A stretch of DNA of 64,000 bases from Halopseudomonas sp047631575 (lineage in GTDB: Bacteria > Pseudomonadota > Gammaproteobacteria > Pseudomonadales > Pseudomonadaceae): NCBI RefSeq assembly GCF_047631575.1, contig NZ_JBLIAB010000004.1:248001-312000 (forward strand), given 5' to 3'. How positions within the stretch are numbered: position 1 is the stretch's first letter; every line of letters starts with the position of its first letter. The notes beneath the pieces were generated by a model. The model worked only from the letters and a program-made list of their open reading frames with translations, was not told the origin of the DNA and searched no databases. Position numbers and translations under genes: made by a program. Of the stretch, positions 49,951 to 59,159 are shown piece by piece.

Positions 49951-50820
49951 CTAGGTTCTGCGGCTGCTGATAACCGATTGCCAGGTGACGGGGCTATCGT
50001 CCTCAGGCGGTGGCGCGCGATTACGTTTGTCTGCACTACGCACCAGAAACCAGGCGAGCAGAGTGAAGAGTCCGACCGCCAGGAGGATGACGCTGGCGAT
50101 GGCATTGATCTCCGGTTTTACGCCCAGGCGTACCGCGGAGAAGACCTCCATAGGTAGCGTGGTCGCACCTGGCCCCGAGACAAAACTGGCGAGTACCAGA
50201 TCGTCGAGTGACAGGGTGAAAGAGAGTAGCCAGCCAGCGGCAATGGATGGCGCAATCATCGGCACGGTAATTAACAAAAAGGTCTTCCAGGGTGGTGCGC
50301 CCAAATCCATTGCGGCCTCTTCGATGGACTGGTCGAGCTCACCTAGCCGACCACTGACGACGATTGCCACGTAGGCAGTACAAAAGGTCGTGTGTGCAAT
50401 CCAGATGGTCATGATCCCGCGCTCTAACGGCCAGCCTATCAACTGGGCCATGGCTACGAACAACAGCAGCAATGAGAGACCGGTAATCACCTCGGGCATC
50501 ACCAGGGGGGCCGTCACCAGACCGGAAAACAATGTACGGCCGCGAAAGCGCTTGATGCGGGTCATCACGAACGCGGCCAGCGTACCCAACACCACTGCCG
50601 AACAGGCGGTATAGAAAGCAATCTGCAAGCTGCGCTTGACCGCATTCATCAACTGGGTATTGTCCAGCAGGCCGACATACCAATGTACCGACCAGCCGCC
50701 CCACACGGTCACAAGTCGCGAGGCGTTGAACGAGTAGATGACCAGAATGACCATGGGTATGTAGATAAAGGCCAAGCCAACCCAGAGAGCGACGGTAGAG
50801 AAATTCGGACGCTTGGTCAT
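49951..50820 (-). CDS. spuH: Polyamine ABC transporter permease SpuH/PotI
   Basis: 289-residue inner-membrane permease with about six helices. The EAA loop (ELDQSIEEAAMDLGAPPWKTF) contacts SpuF. Sequence and position match SpuH of P. aeruginosa and PotI of E. coli. It is the last transport gene of the leftward spu operon and overlaps spuG by four bases. The extended polar C-terminus (about 30 residues) is unusual for the family but probably harmless. Confidence 0.92.
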   Translation of the reverse strand: MTKRPNFSTVALWVGLAFIYIPMVILVIYSFNASRLVTVWGGWSVHWYVGLLDNTQLMNAVKRSLQIAFYTACSAVVLGTLAAFVMTRIKRFRGRTLFSGLVTAPLVMPEVITGLSLLLLFVAMAQLIGWPLERGIMTIWIAHTTFCTAYVAIVVSGRLGELDQSIEEAAMDLGAPPWKTFLLITVPMIAPSIAAGWLLSFTLSLDDLVLASFVSGPGATTLPMEVFSAVRLGVKPEINAIASVILLAVGLFTLLAWFLVRSADKRNRAPPPEDDSPVTWQSVISSRRT

Positions 50821-51722
50821 GCGTTTTTCTCCATGGCTCTTGACTGGTTATAGTGGAAGAAAATGATCGGAATCAGCAGGATCGCCAGCATGATAATCGC
50901 CAGTGCCGAGGCAACCGGCCAGTCGCGGTTATTGAAGAATTCCTGCCAGAGGATCTTGCCGATCATCAGCGTTTCCGGGCCGCCCAGCAGTTCTGGAATA
51001 ACAAACTCCCCAACCACGGGAATGAACACTAGCATCGAGCCGGCAATGATGCCGGTCTTCGACAGCGGCACGGTGATTTTCCAGAACGCCTTGATCTTGC
51101 CTGCACCCAGGTCCATGGCGGCCTCGAGCAGACTTTCGTCGTGCTTGACCAGATTGGCGTAGAGCGGCAGCACCATGAACGGCAGGTAAGCATAAACCAC
51201 GCCGATATACACCGCGGTATTAGTGTTAAGTATCTGCATCGGTGAATCGATTATTCCGATCGACATCAGCAGATTGTTAAGCAGACCGTTGGTACTCAGA
51301 ATGCCCATCCACGCGTAGACCCGGATCAGGATGGCAGTCCAGGTCGGCATCATGACCAGCAGCAGATAGACCAACTGTTTTTCCCTTGGCGCGCGGGCAA
51401 TCGCCAGCGCCATCGGATACCCCAGCATCAGACAGATGATGGTAGAGATCAGCGCGACTTTCAGCGACCCCAGATAGGCGGCCAGATATAGCGAGTCCTC
51501 GCTGAGGAAAATATAGTTGCCCAGATTGATCATCACCTGAAGCGATTGTTCGGCGTAGTCGAACAGCGGGCTGTAAGGGGGGATCGAGATGGCTGCCTGG
51601 GAAAAACTGATTTTCAGCACAATAGCGAAGGGCAGCAAAAAGAACAGGAACAACCACAGGTAAGGGATGCTGATGACCCAGAAGCGTCCGCTGGGCAAGA
51701 GGCGCGAGCGCGTGGTTTTCAT
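50817..51722 (-). CDS. spuG: Polyamine ABC transporter permease SpuG/PotH
   Basis: 301-residue permease of the PotH type, partner of SpuH. The EAA loop is LLEAAMDLGAGKIKAFWKIT-like (about 200-220), and the N-terminus has a basic cytosolic leader (MKTTRSRLLPSGRF). It overlaps spuF and spuH by four bases on each side, indicating coupled translation and equal stoichiometry. Together they form the membrane channel for spermidine and putrescine. Confidence 0.92.
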   Translation of the reverse strand: MKTTRSRLLPSGRFWVISIPYLWLFLFFLLPFAIVLKISFSQAAISIPPYSPLFDYAEQSLQVMINLGNYIFLSEDSLYLAAYLGSLKVALISTIICLMLGYPMALAIARAPREKQLVYLLLVMMPTWTAILIRVYAWMGILSTNGLLNNLLMSIGIIDSPMQILNTNTAVYIGVVYAYLPFMVLPLYANLVKHDESLLEAAMDLGAGKIKAFWKITVPLSKTGIIAGSMLVFIPVVGEFVIPELLGGPETLMIGKILWQEFFNNRDWPVASALAIIMLAILLIPIIFFHYNQSRAMEKNA

Positions 51723-52855
51723 GAGGATAAAATCACCCCGCTGTCATCGTCCCAGCTGATGTAGACCTGATCTTCCCAGGTCATGCGCGGCAGTCGTCGT
51801 TCGGAGTTGGCGAAGAACGTCTGCACGATATGCCCGCTGGCAAGCTTGATATAGAACACCGAGTGGCCGCCCAGGTAGGCAATATCATGAATCTCGCCGT
51901 GCGCCCAGTTGTATTCCGACTCGGGTTTTTCCGCGGTCACCCAGACTTTTTCCGGACGCAGGGCGTAGGTGATGTTCTTGTCCTGTACCCGCGTGGAGAT
52001 GCCATGACCGATATAGATAGGCCGGTCGAGCTCAGGGCATTCAATAATCGCGTGGTTCTCCATGTCTGCGACCAGTTGGCCCTCGAAAATGTTCACGCTG
52101 CCAATAAACTCGGCCACGTGCCGGCTGGCCGGACTCTCGTAAATATCCATGGGTGATCCGACCTGGGCGATCCAGCCCTGGTGCATGATGGCAATGCGCT
52201 GGGCCATCGTCATGGCCTCTTCCTGGTCGTGGGTCACCATAATGCAGGTCACTCCGACGCGCTCTATGATTTCCACGAGTTCGAGCTGCATCTGCGAGCG
52301 TAACTTCTTATCCAGCGCGCCCATGGGTTCGTCGAGTAACAGAACCTTGGGGCTTTTCGCCAATGACCGCGCGAGCGCGACGCGCTGACGCTGGCCACCT
52401 GACAGCTGGTTGGGTTTGCGACGGGCATACTCGGTCATGTGCACGAGCTTGAGCATCTCGGCCACTCGCGCGTTGACTTCTGCGCGGCTGAGCTTGTCCT
52501 GTTTAAGGCCGAAGGCGATATTCTGCTCGACCGTCATGTGCGGGAAAAGGGCGTAGGACTGGAACATCATGTTGATGGGCCGTTCGTACGGCGGCAGGTC
52601 GGTAATATCCTGGCCGTCGAGAAATACTCGACCTTCGCTGGGACGCTCGAACCCGGCGAGAATACGCAGCAGTGTCGATTTGCCTGATCCCGAGCCGCCA
52701 AGCAATGCGAAGATCTCGCCGCGGTTGATGGTCAGACTCACATCGTCGACCGCCAACGCGTCATCAAAGCGCTTGCTCACCCGGTCGATACGCACAAACT
52801 CGTCTGGCTCGGCCTTGGCCATGGCCTGTTTCATGGCTCCTGCTGCACCAACCAT
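51719..52855 (-). CDS. spuF: Polyamine ABC transporter ATPase SpuF/PotG
   Basis: 378-residue ATPase. Walker A is GGSGSGKSTLL, the signature LSGGQRQR, Walker B VLLLDEPMGALD and the switch histidine in VTHDQEEA. The C-terminal TOBE-like domain (about 270-375) is typical of PotG/PotA. The ATG at 52855 has GGAG six bases upstream. The gene is downstream of spuE after a small hairpin, so it may be made in lower amounts than the binding proteins. Confidence 0.93.
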   Translation of the reverse strand: MVGAAGAMKQAMAKAEPDEFVRIDRVSKRFDDALAVDDVSLTINRGEIFALLGGSGSGKSTLLRILAGFERPSEGRVFLDGQDITDLPPYERPINMMFQSYALFPHMTVEQNIAFGLKQDKLSRAEVNARVAEMLKLVHMTEYARRKPNQLSGGQRQRVALARSLAKSPKVLLLDEPMGALDKKLRSQMQLELVEIIERVGVTCIMVTHDQEEAMTMAQRIAIMHQGWIAQVGSPMDIYESPASRHVAEFIGSVNIFEGQLVADMENHAIIECPELDRPIYIGHGISTRVQDKNITYALRPEKVWVTAEKPESEYNWAHGEIHDIAYLGGHSVFYIKLASGHIVQTFFANSERRLPRMTWEDQVYISWDDDSGVILSS

Positions 52856-52935
52856 AATATTCTCCGCAAATACGAGTTATAGACCCACGCGATTCTGTGC
52901 GCATGGGCCAGTCAATTCTGGGTATGGCTGAAACA

Positions 52936-52954
52936 GGGCTGCCAGGGGCAGCCC
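52936..52954 (-). terminator. Intercistronic hairpin between spuE and spuF
   Basis: A perfect 8-bp stem, GGGCTGCC and GGCAGCCC, closes a three-base loop just after the spuE stop. No long T-run follows, but TGTTTC does. This position fits attenuation or mRNA stabilisation, which commonly lets binding protein exceed the membrane components. Confidence 0.6.
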
Positions 52955-52961
52955 GTGTCGC

Positions 52962-54077
52962 TTACTGCCCGGATTTAATCCGGTTCCAGGAACGGGTAAC
53001 AATGCGTTGCGCCGCCAACGGACGGGGCTCGGCGATAAACAGTTTGTCCATCACTTCTGCGGTCGGGTAAATGGCTGGATCACTAAGGATCTCTGGATCG
53101 ATCAGGTCGTTCGCTGCCGTGTTGGGGTTGGCATAAGCGACATAGTCAGTGATCGGTGCAACAACGTCCGGGCGCAGTATGTAGTTGATAAAGGCGTGTG
53201 CGTTGTCAGGATTGGGCGCATCTTTAGGGATCGCCATCATGTCAAACCAGAGCTGGGTACCTTCTTTTGGAATGGTATAGGCGATGTTGACGCCATTTTC
53301 AGCTTCGCTGGCCCGATCTGCGGCCTGGAATACATCGCCGGAGAAGCCAACAGCTACGCAGATGTCGCCATTAGCCAGATCACTGATATATCGTGAGGAA
53401 TGGAAATAGCGCACTGAATCGCGCACGCTCAACAACAACGCTTCGGCCTTTTCGAGATCGTCCTTGCTGGTGCTGTTCGGGTTCAGTCCCAGGTAGCCCA
53501 AAGCCGATGTCATCATATCGTCACCCGAATCCAGCATGGAGATACCGCAGCTGGCCAGCTTGCTGGCGACTTCCGGATCGAAAACGAGATCCCAAGAATT
53601 CAGGGGTGCGTCGTCACCGAGAATGGCTTTGACCTTGTCGACGTTATAACCGATGCCGTTGGTACCCCACATGTAGGGGATTGCATACTTGGTTCCCAGG
53701 CCCACTGAATCGAGCTGGGTGAGCAACTTTGGATCCAGGTTCTTCATGTTCGGTAGTTTGCTGTGGTCAAGTTCCTGATAAACCCCGGCTTGGATTTGCT
53801 TGGCCAAAAAATGGTTGGAGGGCACCACCACGTCGAAGCCTGAGCGGCCTGTCAGTAGACGCGCATCGAGTATCTCGTTGGAGTCGTAGACGTCGTAGGT
53901 GACGTCGATACCGGTTTCCTGCTTGAAGTTATCAATGGTGTCTTCGGCGATATAGTCCGACCAGTTGAAGATTTTCAGCTCACCTGCGTCTTGCGCGCTG
54001 ACGGCTGTACTGAGCAGGCCACTAGTGGCTAGGGCCAGCAGGGTCATTCTTATTGGCATTTTCACTGGAACTTTCAT
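52962..54077 (-). CDS. spuE: Polyamine-binding protein SpuE (spermidine type)
   Basis: 371-residue periplasmic binding protein of the PotF/SpuE class. Signal peptide 1-28 ends VSAQ. The conserved opening KIFNWSDYIAEDTIDNF and the ligand-facing WGTNGIGYN and YYILRPDVVA-like strands are present. In P. aeruginosa SpuE prefers spermidine and SpuD putrescine. Start ATG at 54077 with AGAGGAG upstream; the frame's 32 further codons are non-conserved. The preference assigned here follows gene order, since I cannot check binding-pocket residues in detail. Confidence 0.87.
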   Translation of the reverse strand: MKVPVKMPIRMTLLALATSGLLSTAVSAQDAGELKIFNWSDYIAEDTIDNFKQETGIDVTYDVYDSNEILDARLLTGRSGFDVVVPSNHFLAKQIQAGVYQELDHSKLPNMKNLDPKLLTQLDSVGLGTKYAIPYMWGTNGIGYNVDKVKAILGDDAPLNSWDLVFDPEVASKLASCGISMLDSGDDMMTSALGYLGLNPNSTSKDDLEKAEALLLSVRDSVRYFHSSRYISDLANGDICVAVGFSGDVFQAADRASEAENGVNIAYTIPKEGTQLWFDMMAIPKDAPNPDNAHAFINYILRPDVVAPITDYVAYANPNTAANDLIDPEILSDPAIYPTAEVMDKLFIAEPRPLAAQRIVTRSWNRIKSGQ

Positions 54078-54135
54078 GACTTCTCCTCTTGCAGACTGTG
54101 GCCGAAGAAGGGCCAGATCTGTTTTCTTTTTTGGA

Positions 54136-54159
54136 GGCCGGCGCCGTGTGGCGTCGGCC
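54136..54159 (-). other. Hairpin between spuD and spuE
   Basis: GGCCGGCGCC (54136-54145) pairs with GGCGTCGGCC (54150-54159) around a GTGT loop. On the transcribed strand the stem has one A/C mismatch. It lies 23 bases past the spuD stop and may limit downstream expression or protect the spuD message. Confidence 0.5.
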
Positions 54160-54181
54160 GGTAGTGAATTCATTGCCTGCT

Positions 54182-55279
54182 TCAGCGTCCGGACTTGATG
54201 CGCGTCCAGGCGCGGGTACGAACCCGTTCGATATTCGCTGGCAACTCTGCCAACGTAAATAGTTTATTCAAGGTTTCGTCATTCGGATAGACACCTGGGT
54301 CGTTCAATACGCCTGCATCTACCAGGGGCAGGGAAGCTTTGTTGCCGTTGGCATACGCGACATAGTTACTGACATCGGCGATCACCTCAGGACGAAGGAT
54401 GTAATCGAGAAATACATAGGCATTATCGACGTTTCTGGCATCCATGGGCATGACCATCATGTCAAACCACATGGCCGCGCCTTCTTTGGGAATCGCGTAT
54501 TTGACAACCTCACCATTCCCGGCCTCCTCAGCCCGTGCGGCAGCCTGAAGGATGTCGCCAGACCAGCCGACCGCTACGCAGATATCACCATTGGCCAGGT
54601 CGGTAATGAACTTGGACGAATGGAAATAGCGGATGTGCGGGCGAATGCTCTGCATCAACTGCTCGGCTTGCACGTAATCCTCGGGATCTTTGCTGTTGGG
54701 GTTGAGTCCCTGATAAAAGAGCGCGGAGGGAATGATTTCCGCCGGTGCATCCAGGAAAGCCACGCCACACTGAGCTAGCTTTTCCATGTTCTCGGGCTTG
54801 AACACCAGGTCCCATGAGCCGACTGGCGCATCGTCGCCCAGTATTGCTTTCACTTTGGCTTCGTTGTAACCGATACCGGTGGTGCCCCACAGATAGGGAA
54901 ATGCGTACTGATTACCCGGGTCATTGTTTTCGAGTGCCTTGAGCAGAACCGGATCAAGATTCTTCCAGTTTGTTAGACGACTACGATCCAGGGGCATGAA
55001 GGCGCCGGCCTTGATCTGTTTGCCGAGAAACTGATTGGAGGGGACGACTATATCGAACCCGGAACTGCCTGACAGCAGCTTGGCCTCAAGTACCTCATTG
55101 CTGTCAAATACGTCATATACCACCCGGATGCCGGTGTCTTTCTGGAAGTTTTCCAGGGTATCTTCGGCTACGTAGTCCGACCAGTTATAGACGTTGACCA
55201 CGCCCTCGGCCAAAGCGGTGCTGCTGAAGGCCATGACGCAGGCCGCGGCGAACATTGTTTTGCTGTTGGATTTGCTCAT
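54182..55279 (-). CDS. spuD: Polyamine-binding protein SpuD (putrescine type)
   Basis: 365-residue periplasmic binding protein and close paralogue of SpuE (VNVYNWSDYVAEDTLENF, WGTTGIGYNEAKVKAILGD). Signal peptide ends STALA at about 24. The pair appears to be an ancient tandem duplication kept across pseudomonads. SpuD of P. aeruginosa binds putrescine. It is 48 bases downstream of spuC; ATG at 55279. The order spuC-D-E-F matches the reference operon exactly. Confidence 0.87.
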   Translation of the reverse strand: MSKSNSKTMFAAACVMAFSSTALAEGVVNVYNWSDYVAEDTLENFQKDTGIRVVYDVFDSNEVLEAKLLSGSSGFDIVVPSNQFLGKQIKAGAFMPLDRSRLTNWKNLDPVLLKALENNDPGNQYAFPYLWGTTGIGYNEAKVKAILGDDAPVGSWDLVFKPENMEKLAQCGVAFLDAPAEIIPSALFYQGLNPNSKDPEDYVQAEQLMQSIRPHIRYFHSSKFITDLANGDICVAVGWSGDILQAAARAEEAGNGEVVKYAIPKEGAAMWFDMMVMPMDARNVDNAYVFLDYILRPEVIADVSNYVAYANGNKASLPLVDAGVLNDPGVYPNDETLNKLFTLAELPANIERVRTRAWTRIKSGR

Positions 55280-55326
55280 TGCAGTCAGTTCTCCATTGCA
55301 TTGGTGTTCACGCGGCCCGGGTCGCG

Positions 55327-56715
55327 CTATTGCGCGAAAGTCGTTACGCCCAGCTGCTCGGCTGTCATGTCCAGCGCCAACCAGATCTTGGCGACCAGTT
55401 CATCGATCTCCGCCAGCGTGATGATCAGCGGTGGCGACATGATCATCGTGTCGCCTACCGCGCGCATCACCAGGCCGTTGCGTACGCACATGTCGCGGCA
55501 GATCGTGCCGGCCATGCCGTTCTCCGCAAAGCGCTCACGGGTGATTTTGTTACTCACCAACTCGATTGCGCCGAGCAATCCTACACCGCGTACTTCGCCT
55601 ACCAGTGGATGTTCCGCCAGTCGGGCAATTTTACTCTGCAAGTACGGTGCCGCTTCCTGCTTCACATAATCGACTATTTTTTCGTCGCGCAGGATCTCCA
55701 GGTTTTTCAGGCCGACAGCCGCCGCTACCGGATGCCCTGAATAAGTGTAGCCATGGAAGAATTCGCCGCCGTGCTCGATCAGCGTCTCGGCTACGCGCTC
55801 GCCAACGATGACGCCACCCATCGGCAAATAGCCCGAGGTCATGCCCTTGGCGATCGACATCAGATCCGGTTTCAGGTCGTAGTATTGGCTGCCGAACCAT
55901 TCGCCGGTGCGGCCAAAGCCACAGATTACTTCGTCGATAACCAGCAGGATGTCGTAGCGAGCCAGGATGCGTTTAATTTCAGGCCAGTAGGTGTCAGGCG
56001 GGATGACCACTCCGCCGGCGCCCTGTATTGGCTCGGCAATGAAGGCGGCTATCTTATCTTCGCCTACTTCCTGAATCTTGGCCTCGAGCTCGCGAGCGGC
56101 CCAGAGCCCGAACGCGTCGGGACTCATGTCGCCACCTTCACCGTACCAGTATGGCTGTGCAATATGCACAATGCCGGGAATCGGTAGATCGCCTTGGTCA
56201 TGCATCGCTGACATGCCACCCAGACTTGCCCCGGCGACTGTCGATCCGTGGTAACCGTTGATCCGGCCAATGATGGTTTTCTTGTCGGGCTTGCCTTTGA
56301 GGTCCCAGTAGCGTCGGACCATGCGTAACACGGTATCGTTGGCCTCAGACCCCGAGCCGGTAAAGAACACATGGTTCATGTGCTCAGGAGCGATCGCGGC
56401 TATGGCGCTGGCCAGCTTGATGGCAGGTGGGTTGGCGCACTGAAAGAAGCTGTTGTAATAGGGCAGTTCAAGCATTTGCTTGTAAGCGGCATCGGCCAGC
56501 TCGGTGCGACCGTAGCCGATACTCACGCACCACAGACCAGCCATACCGTCCAGAACCTTGTTGCCTTCACTGTCCCAGAGATACACCCCTTCGGCGCGTT
56601 CGATGATCCGCGTACCCCGCGTGCCTAACTCCTTGTGATCGGTGAAGGGGTGCAGGTAATGGGCGTGATCCATGGCCTGCAATTGTGCGGTGCTGTAAGG
56701 CGCTTGTGAGCTCAT
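55327..56715 (-). CDS. spuC: Polyamine:pyruvate aminotransferase SpuC
   Basis: 462-residue class III aminotransferase. It oxidises the terminal amine of putrescine or its gamma-glutamyl derivative, using pyruvate. The N-terminal YLHPFTDHKELGTRG and GMAGLWCVSIGYGRTELA identify the putrescine-pyruvate group, and the PLP lysine is in SIAKGMTSGYLPMGGV. It follows spuB by 56 bases. It is similar in fold to, but distinct from, the bauA-like gene at 22159, which lacks this N-terminal block. Confidence 0.92.
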   Translation of the reverse strand: MSSQAPYSTAQLQAMDHAHYLHPFTDHKELGTRGTRIIERAEGVYLWDSEGNKVLDGMAGLWCVSIGYGRTELADAAYKQMLELPYYNSFFQCANPPAIKLASAIAAIAPEHMNHVFFTGSGSEANDTVLRMVRRYWDLKGKPDKKTIIGRINGYHGSTVAGASLGGMSAMHDQGDLPIPGIVHIAQPYWYGEGGDMSPDAFGLWAARELEAKIQEVGEDKIAAFIAEPIQGAGGVVIPPDTYWPEIKRILARYDILLVIDEVICGFGRTGEWFGSQYYDLKPDLMSIAKGMTSGYLPMGGVIVGERVAETLIEHGGEFFHGYTYSGHPVAAAVGLKNLEILRDEKIVDYVKQEAAPYLQSKIARLAEHPLVGEVRGVGLLGAIELVSNKITRERFAENGMAGTICRDMCVRNGLVMRAVGDTMIMSPPLIITLAEIDELVAKIWLALDMTAEQLGVTTFAQ

Positions 56716-56771
56716 TTTCTATCCTCTAACGTCGACGCGCCTGAACAGCGCGCGTCAAAGCGTGTTCATTT

Positions 56772-58118
56772 TTATACACTCAGCAGCAGAAATTCGCGCT
56801 CCCAGCTGCTGATTACCCGCTTATAGTTTTCATGCTCGACGCGCTTTACGGCGACATAGCCGCGGCAGAATTTGCTACCGAGTATCGCTTCGACGTCGCT
56901 GCACTGTTCCATGCGTTCCAGGGCTGACTCCAGGGTCAACGGGAGACGCAAGTTACGTCGTTCGTAAGCGCGACCCTTGACCGGTGCCGACGGGTCCATC
57001 TTGCCGACCATGCCAAGATAGCCGCATAGCAAGCTGGCAGCGATTGCGATGTAGGGATTGGCATCGGCTCCTGGCAAGCGGTTCTCTACCCGACGGTTTT
57101 GCGGTGTAGAGTCCGGCACACGCAGGCCCGCGGTGCGATTTTCTTCACCCCATTCCACGTTTACTGGAGCGGATGTGTCTGGCAGAAAGCGGCGGAATGA
57201 GTTCACGTTCGGTGCGAAAAGCGGAAGTACTTCCGGTATGTAACGTTGCAGGCCACCGATGTGATGGAGGAACAGCTCGCTCATGCTGCCGTCTTCATTG
57301 GAAAAGATGTTCTTGCCCGTTTTGCGATCGATGATGCTCTGGTGCAAATGCATGGCGCTGCCGGGTTCGTTAGTGATTGGCTTGGCCATAAAGGTAGCGG
57401 TCATGTCATGCTTGAGCGCAGCTTCACGCATGGTGCGCTTGAACACCAGAATCTGGTCGGCCAGGTGCAGGGGGTCGCCATGACGGAAATTGATTTCCAT
57501 CTGCGCGGTACCTTCCTCGTGGATCAATGTGTCCAGATCCAGGCCCTGGATCTCGCACCAGTCGTACATGTCTTCGAACAACGGATCGAACTCGTTAGCG
57601 GCATCGATCGAGAACGATTGGCGACCGGTTTCCTGTCGGCCCGAGCGACCAACCGGCGGTTGCAGTGGCAGGTCGGGGTCCTCGTTGCGTTTGGTCAGAT
57701 AAAACTCCATCTCGGGTGCGACCAACGGTTGCCAACCCTTATCGGCATAGAGTTTGAGCACTTTCTTAAGAATATTGCGTGGCGACATCTCGATCGGCTC
57801 GCCGGTTTTGTCGTAGCAGTCGTGGATGATCTGCGCGGTGGGTTCGATTGCCCAGGGTACTAGATAGATCCCGGTAAAATCGGGTTTGCAGATCATGTCG
57901 ATATCGGCCGGGTCGAGCAGGTCGTAATAGATGTCATCTTCCACGTAGTCGCCGGTCACGGACTGCAACAGGATGCTTTCGGGCAGCCGCATGCCCTTTT
58001 CCGAAATAAACTTCATGGTGGGGGCAATCTTGCCCCGGGCGATGCCAGTGAGATCGCTGACCATGCACTCGACTTCGGTAATCTTGTGTTCTTTCAGCCA
58101 TGCTTCGATGTTATTCAT
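56772..58118 (-). CDS. spuB: Gamma-glutamylpolyamine synthetase SpuB
   Basis: 448-residue glutamine-synthetase-family enzyme that couples glutamate to polyamines with ATP. Metal-binding residues appear in GTAQMEINFRHGD and SAMHLHQS; ENRTAGLRVP and the RVENRLPGADANPYIA strand are also conserved. It is too short, and its N-terminus too different, to be GlnA. The ATG at 58118 begins MNNIEAWLKEHKITEVE with GAGG upstream; the open frame is 123 bases longer. It is seven bases downstream of spuA. Confidence 0.9.
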   Translation of the reverse strand: MNNIEAWLKEHKITEVECMVSDLTGIARGKIAPTMKFISEKGMRLPESILLQSVTGDYVEDDIYYDLLDPADIDMICKPDFTGIYLVPWAIEPTAQIIHDCYDKTGEPIEMSPRNILKKVLKLYADKGWQPLVAPEMEFYLTKRNEDPDLPLQPPVGRSGRQETGRQSFSIDAANEFDPLFEDMYDWCEIQGLDLDTLIHEEGTAQMEINFRHGDPLHLADQILVFKRTMREAALKHDMTATFMAKPITNEPGSAMHLHQSIIDRKTGKNIFSNEDGSMSELFLHHIGGLQRYIPEVLPLFAPNVNSFRRFLPDTSAPVNVEWGEENRTAGLRVPDSTPQNRRVENRLPGADANPYIAIAASLLCGYLGMVGKMDPSAPVKGRAYERRNLRLPLTLESALERMEQCSDVEAILGSKFCRGYVAVKRVEHENYKRVISSWEREFLLLSV

Positions 58119-58125
58119 AAAGCCC

Positions 58126-58887
58126 TCAGGATTGCCGCGCCACACGGGCCCGGCAGGCGTCTCCAAACGCCTGGAATATGGAAAGATAGAATGGATTGTC
58201 GCGAACCTGCCATTCGGGGTGCCACTGCACACCCAGCGCAAATGCGGGTGAGCCAGCGACCGAGAAGGCCTCGATCAACCCATCTGCAGCGGTGGCTTCA
58301 GACCGCAATCCGGCACCCAGCCGGTTCACACCCTGCGTATGCAAGGAGTTTACCTGTGCCGAATTGCGGCCGGCAATTCGCTGCAGCAATCCTCCTGGCT
58401 CCAGCTGAACCTCATGGGCTGCCCCATACTGGAGCTCTACCGGTTGCTCCTTGTCTTCGCGGTGTTCGATATAACCGTCGACCTCATGCACGCGCTGATA
58501 CAGACTGCCGCCAAAGGCCACATTCATTTCCTGAAAGCCACGGCAAATACACAGCACAGGAATACCGCGGTCGATTGCTGACCTTATAAGCGGTAACGTG
58601 GTGGCGTCACGCTTGGCATCATGCCGCGTGCCTTCGGCGCTGGCCTCGCCTTGATAGTGGTGGGGTTCTACATTGGAAGGTGAGCCGGTGAACATCAGAC
58701 CGTCGACGGTATCCAGTAGCTGGTCGCTAGCCAGGCGTTCGCCCAGCGCGGGGACAAGTAGTGGCATTCCCTCGGCACCGTCAACGACGGCCAGAATGTA
58801 TTTTTCACCTACTATATGGAAAGGATGCAGCCCCAGCTGATCGGTGCAGCAGGTGATCCCGATCAGTGGCTTTCGAGCGCTTGACAT
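58126..58887 (-). CDS. spuA: Gamma-glutamyl-GABA hydrolase SpuA (PuuD-like)
   Basis: 253-residue class I glutamine-amidotransferase-like hydrolase. The nucleophile is Cys115 in VLCICRGFQE, and the catalytic histidine-glutamate pair lies in GVQWHPEWQ. Such enzymes release glutamate from gamma-glutamyl intermediates, completing the glutamylated polyamine route to GABA. It heads the leftward spu operon and faces spuI across 272 bases. No signal peptide; cytosolic. Confidence 0.9.
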   Translation of the reverse strand: MSSARKPLIGITCCTDQLGLHPFHIVGEKYILAVVDGAEGMPLLVPALGERLASDQLLDTVDGLMFTGSPSNVEPHHYQGEASAEGTRHDAKRDATTLPLIRSAIDRGIPVLCICRGFQEMNVAFGGSLYQRVHEVDGYIEHREDKEQPVELQYGAAHEVQLEPGGLLQRIAGRNSAQVNSLHTQGVNRLGAGLRSEATAADGLIEAFSVAGSPAFALGVQWHPEWQVRDNPFYLSIFQAFGDACRARVARQS

Positions 58888-59159
58888 GGTTTACAGCCTG
58901 TAGTGAATAACGTACATGAAGCCATTGTTGTTCGATTTTTCAGACAATAGCAACAAAAAATAATTAACAAGAAACCGGCTTCGGCGGCACTGGGGCAGGC
59001 TTTGGAAATGCCTCGCAGTCTTGTTTACGGCCTTATTTGGTGCGGCATGCACTGTCATCGTGCATAGGTGATTCTATTGACTCGCCATAGGCTTTCGGAT
59101 TTACTCTCCTCCTGTAGTCAACGTGATTGATATATTTTACAAACAACAGGTGATATCCC
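58888..59159. promoter_or_regulatory. Divergent spuA / spuI promoter region
   Basis: 272 bases without a gene. The stretch from 58930 to 58970 is AT-rich and likely holds the spuA promoter. A TTGATATATTTTAC segment at about 59126-59139 could be the spuI -10 region. I see no clean palindrome. A GGCAC near 58986 was considered for sigma-54 but lacks a matching -12 element. Confidence 0.4.

Noticed and set aside
58980..59010. Sigma-54 promoter before spuA
   Set aside because: GGCAC is present but the correctly spaced -12 GC element is not.
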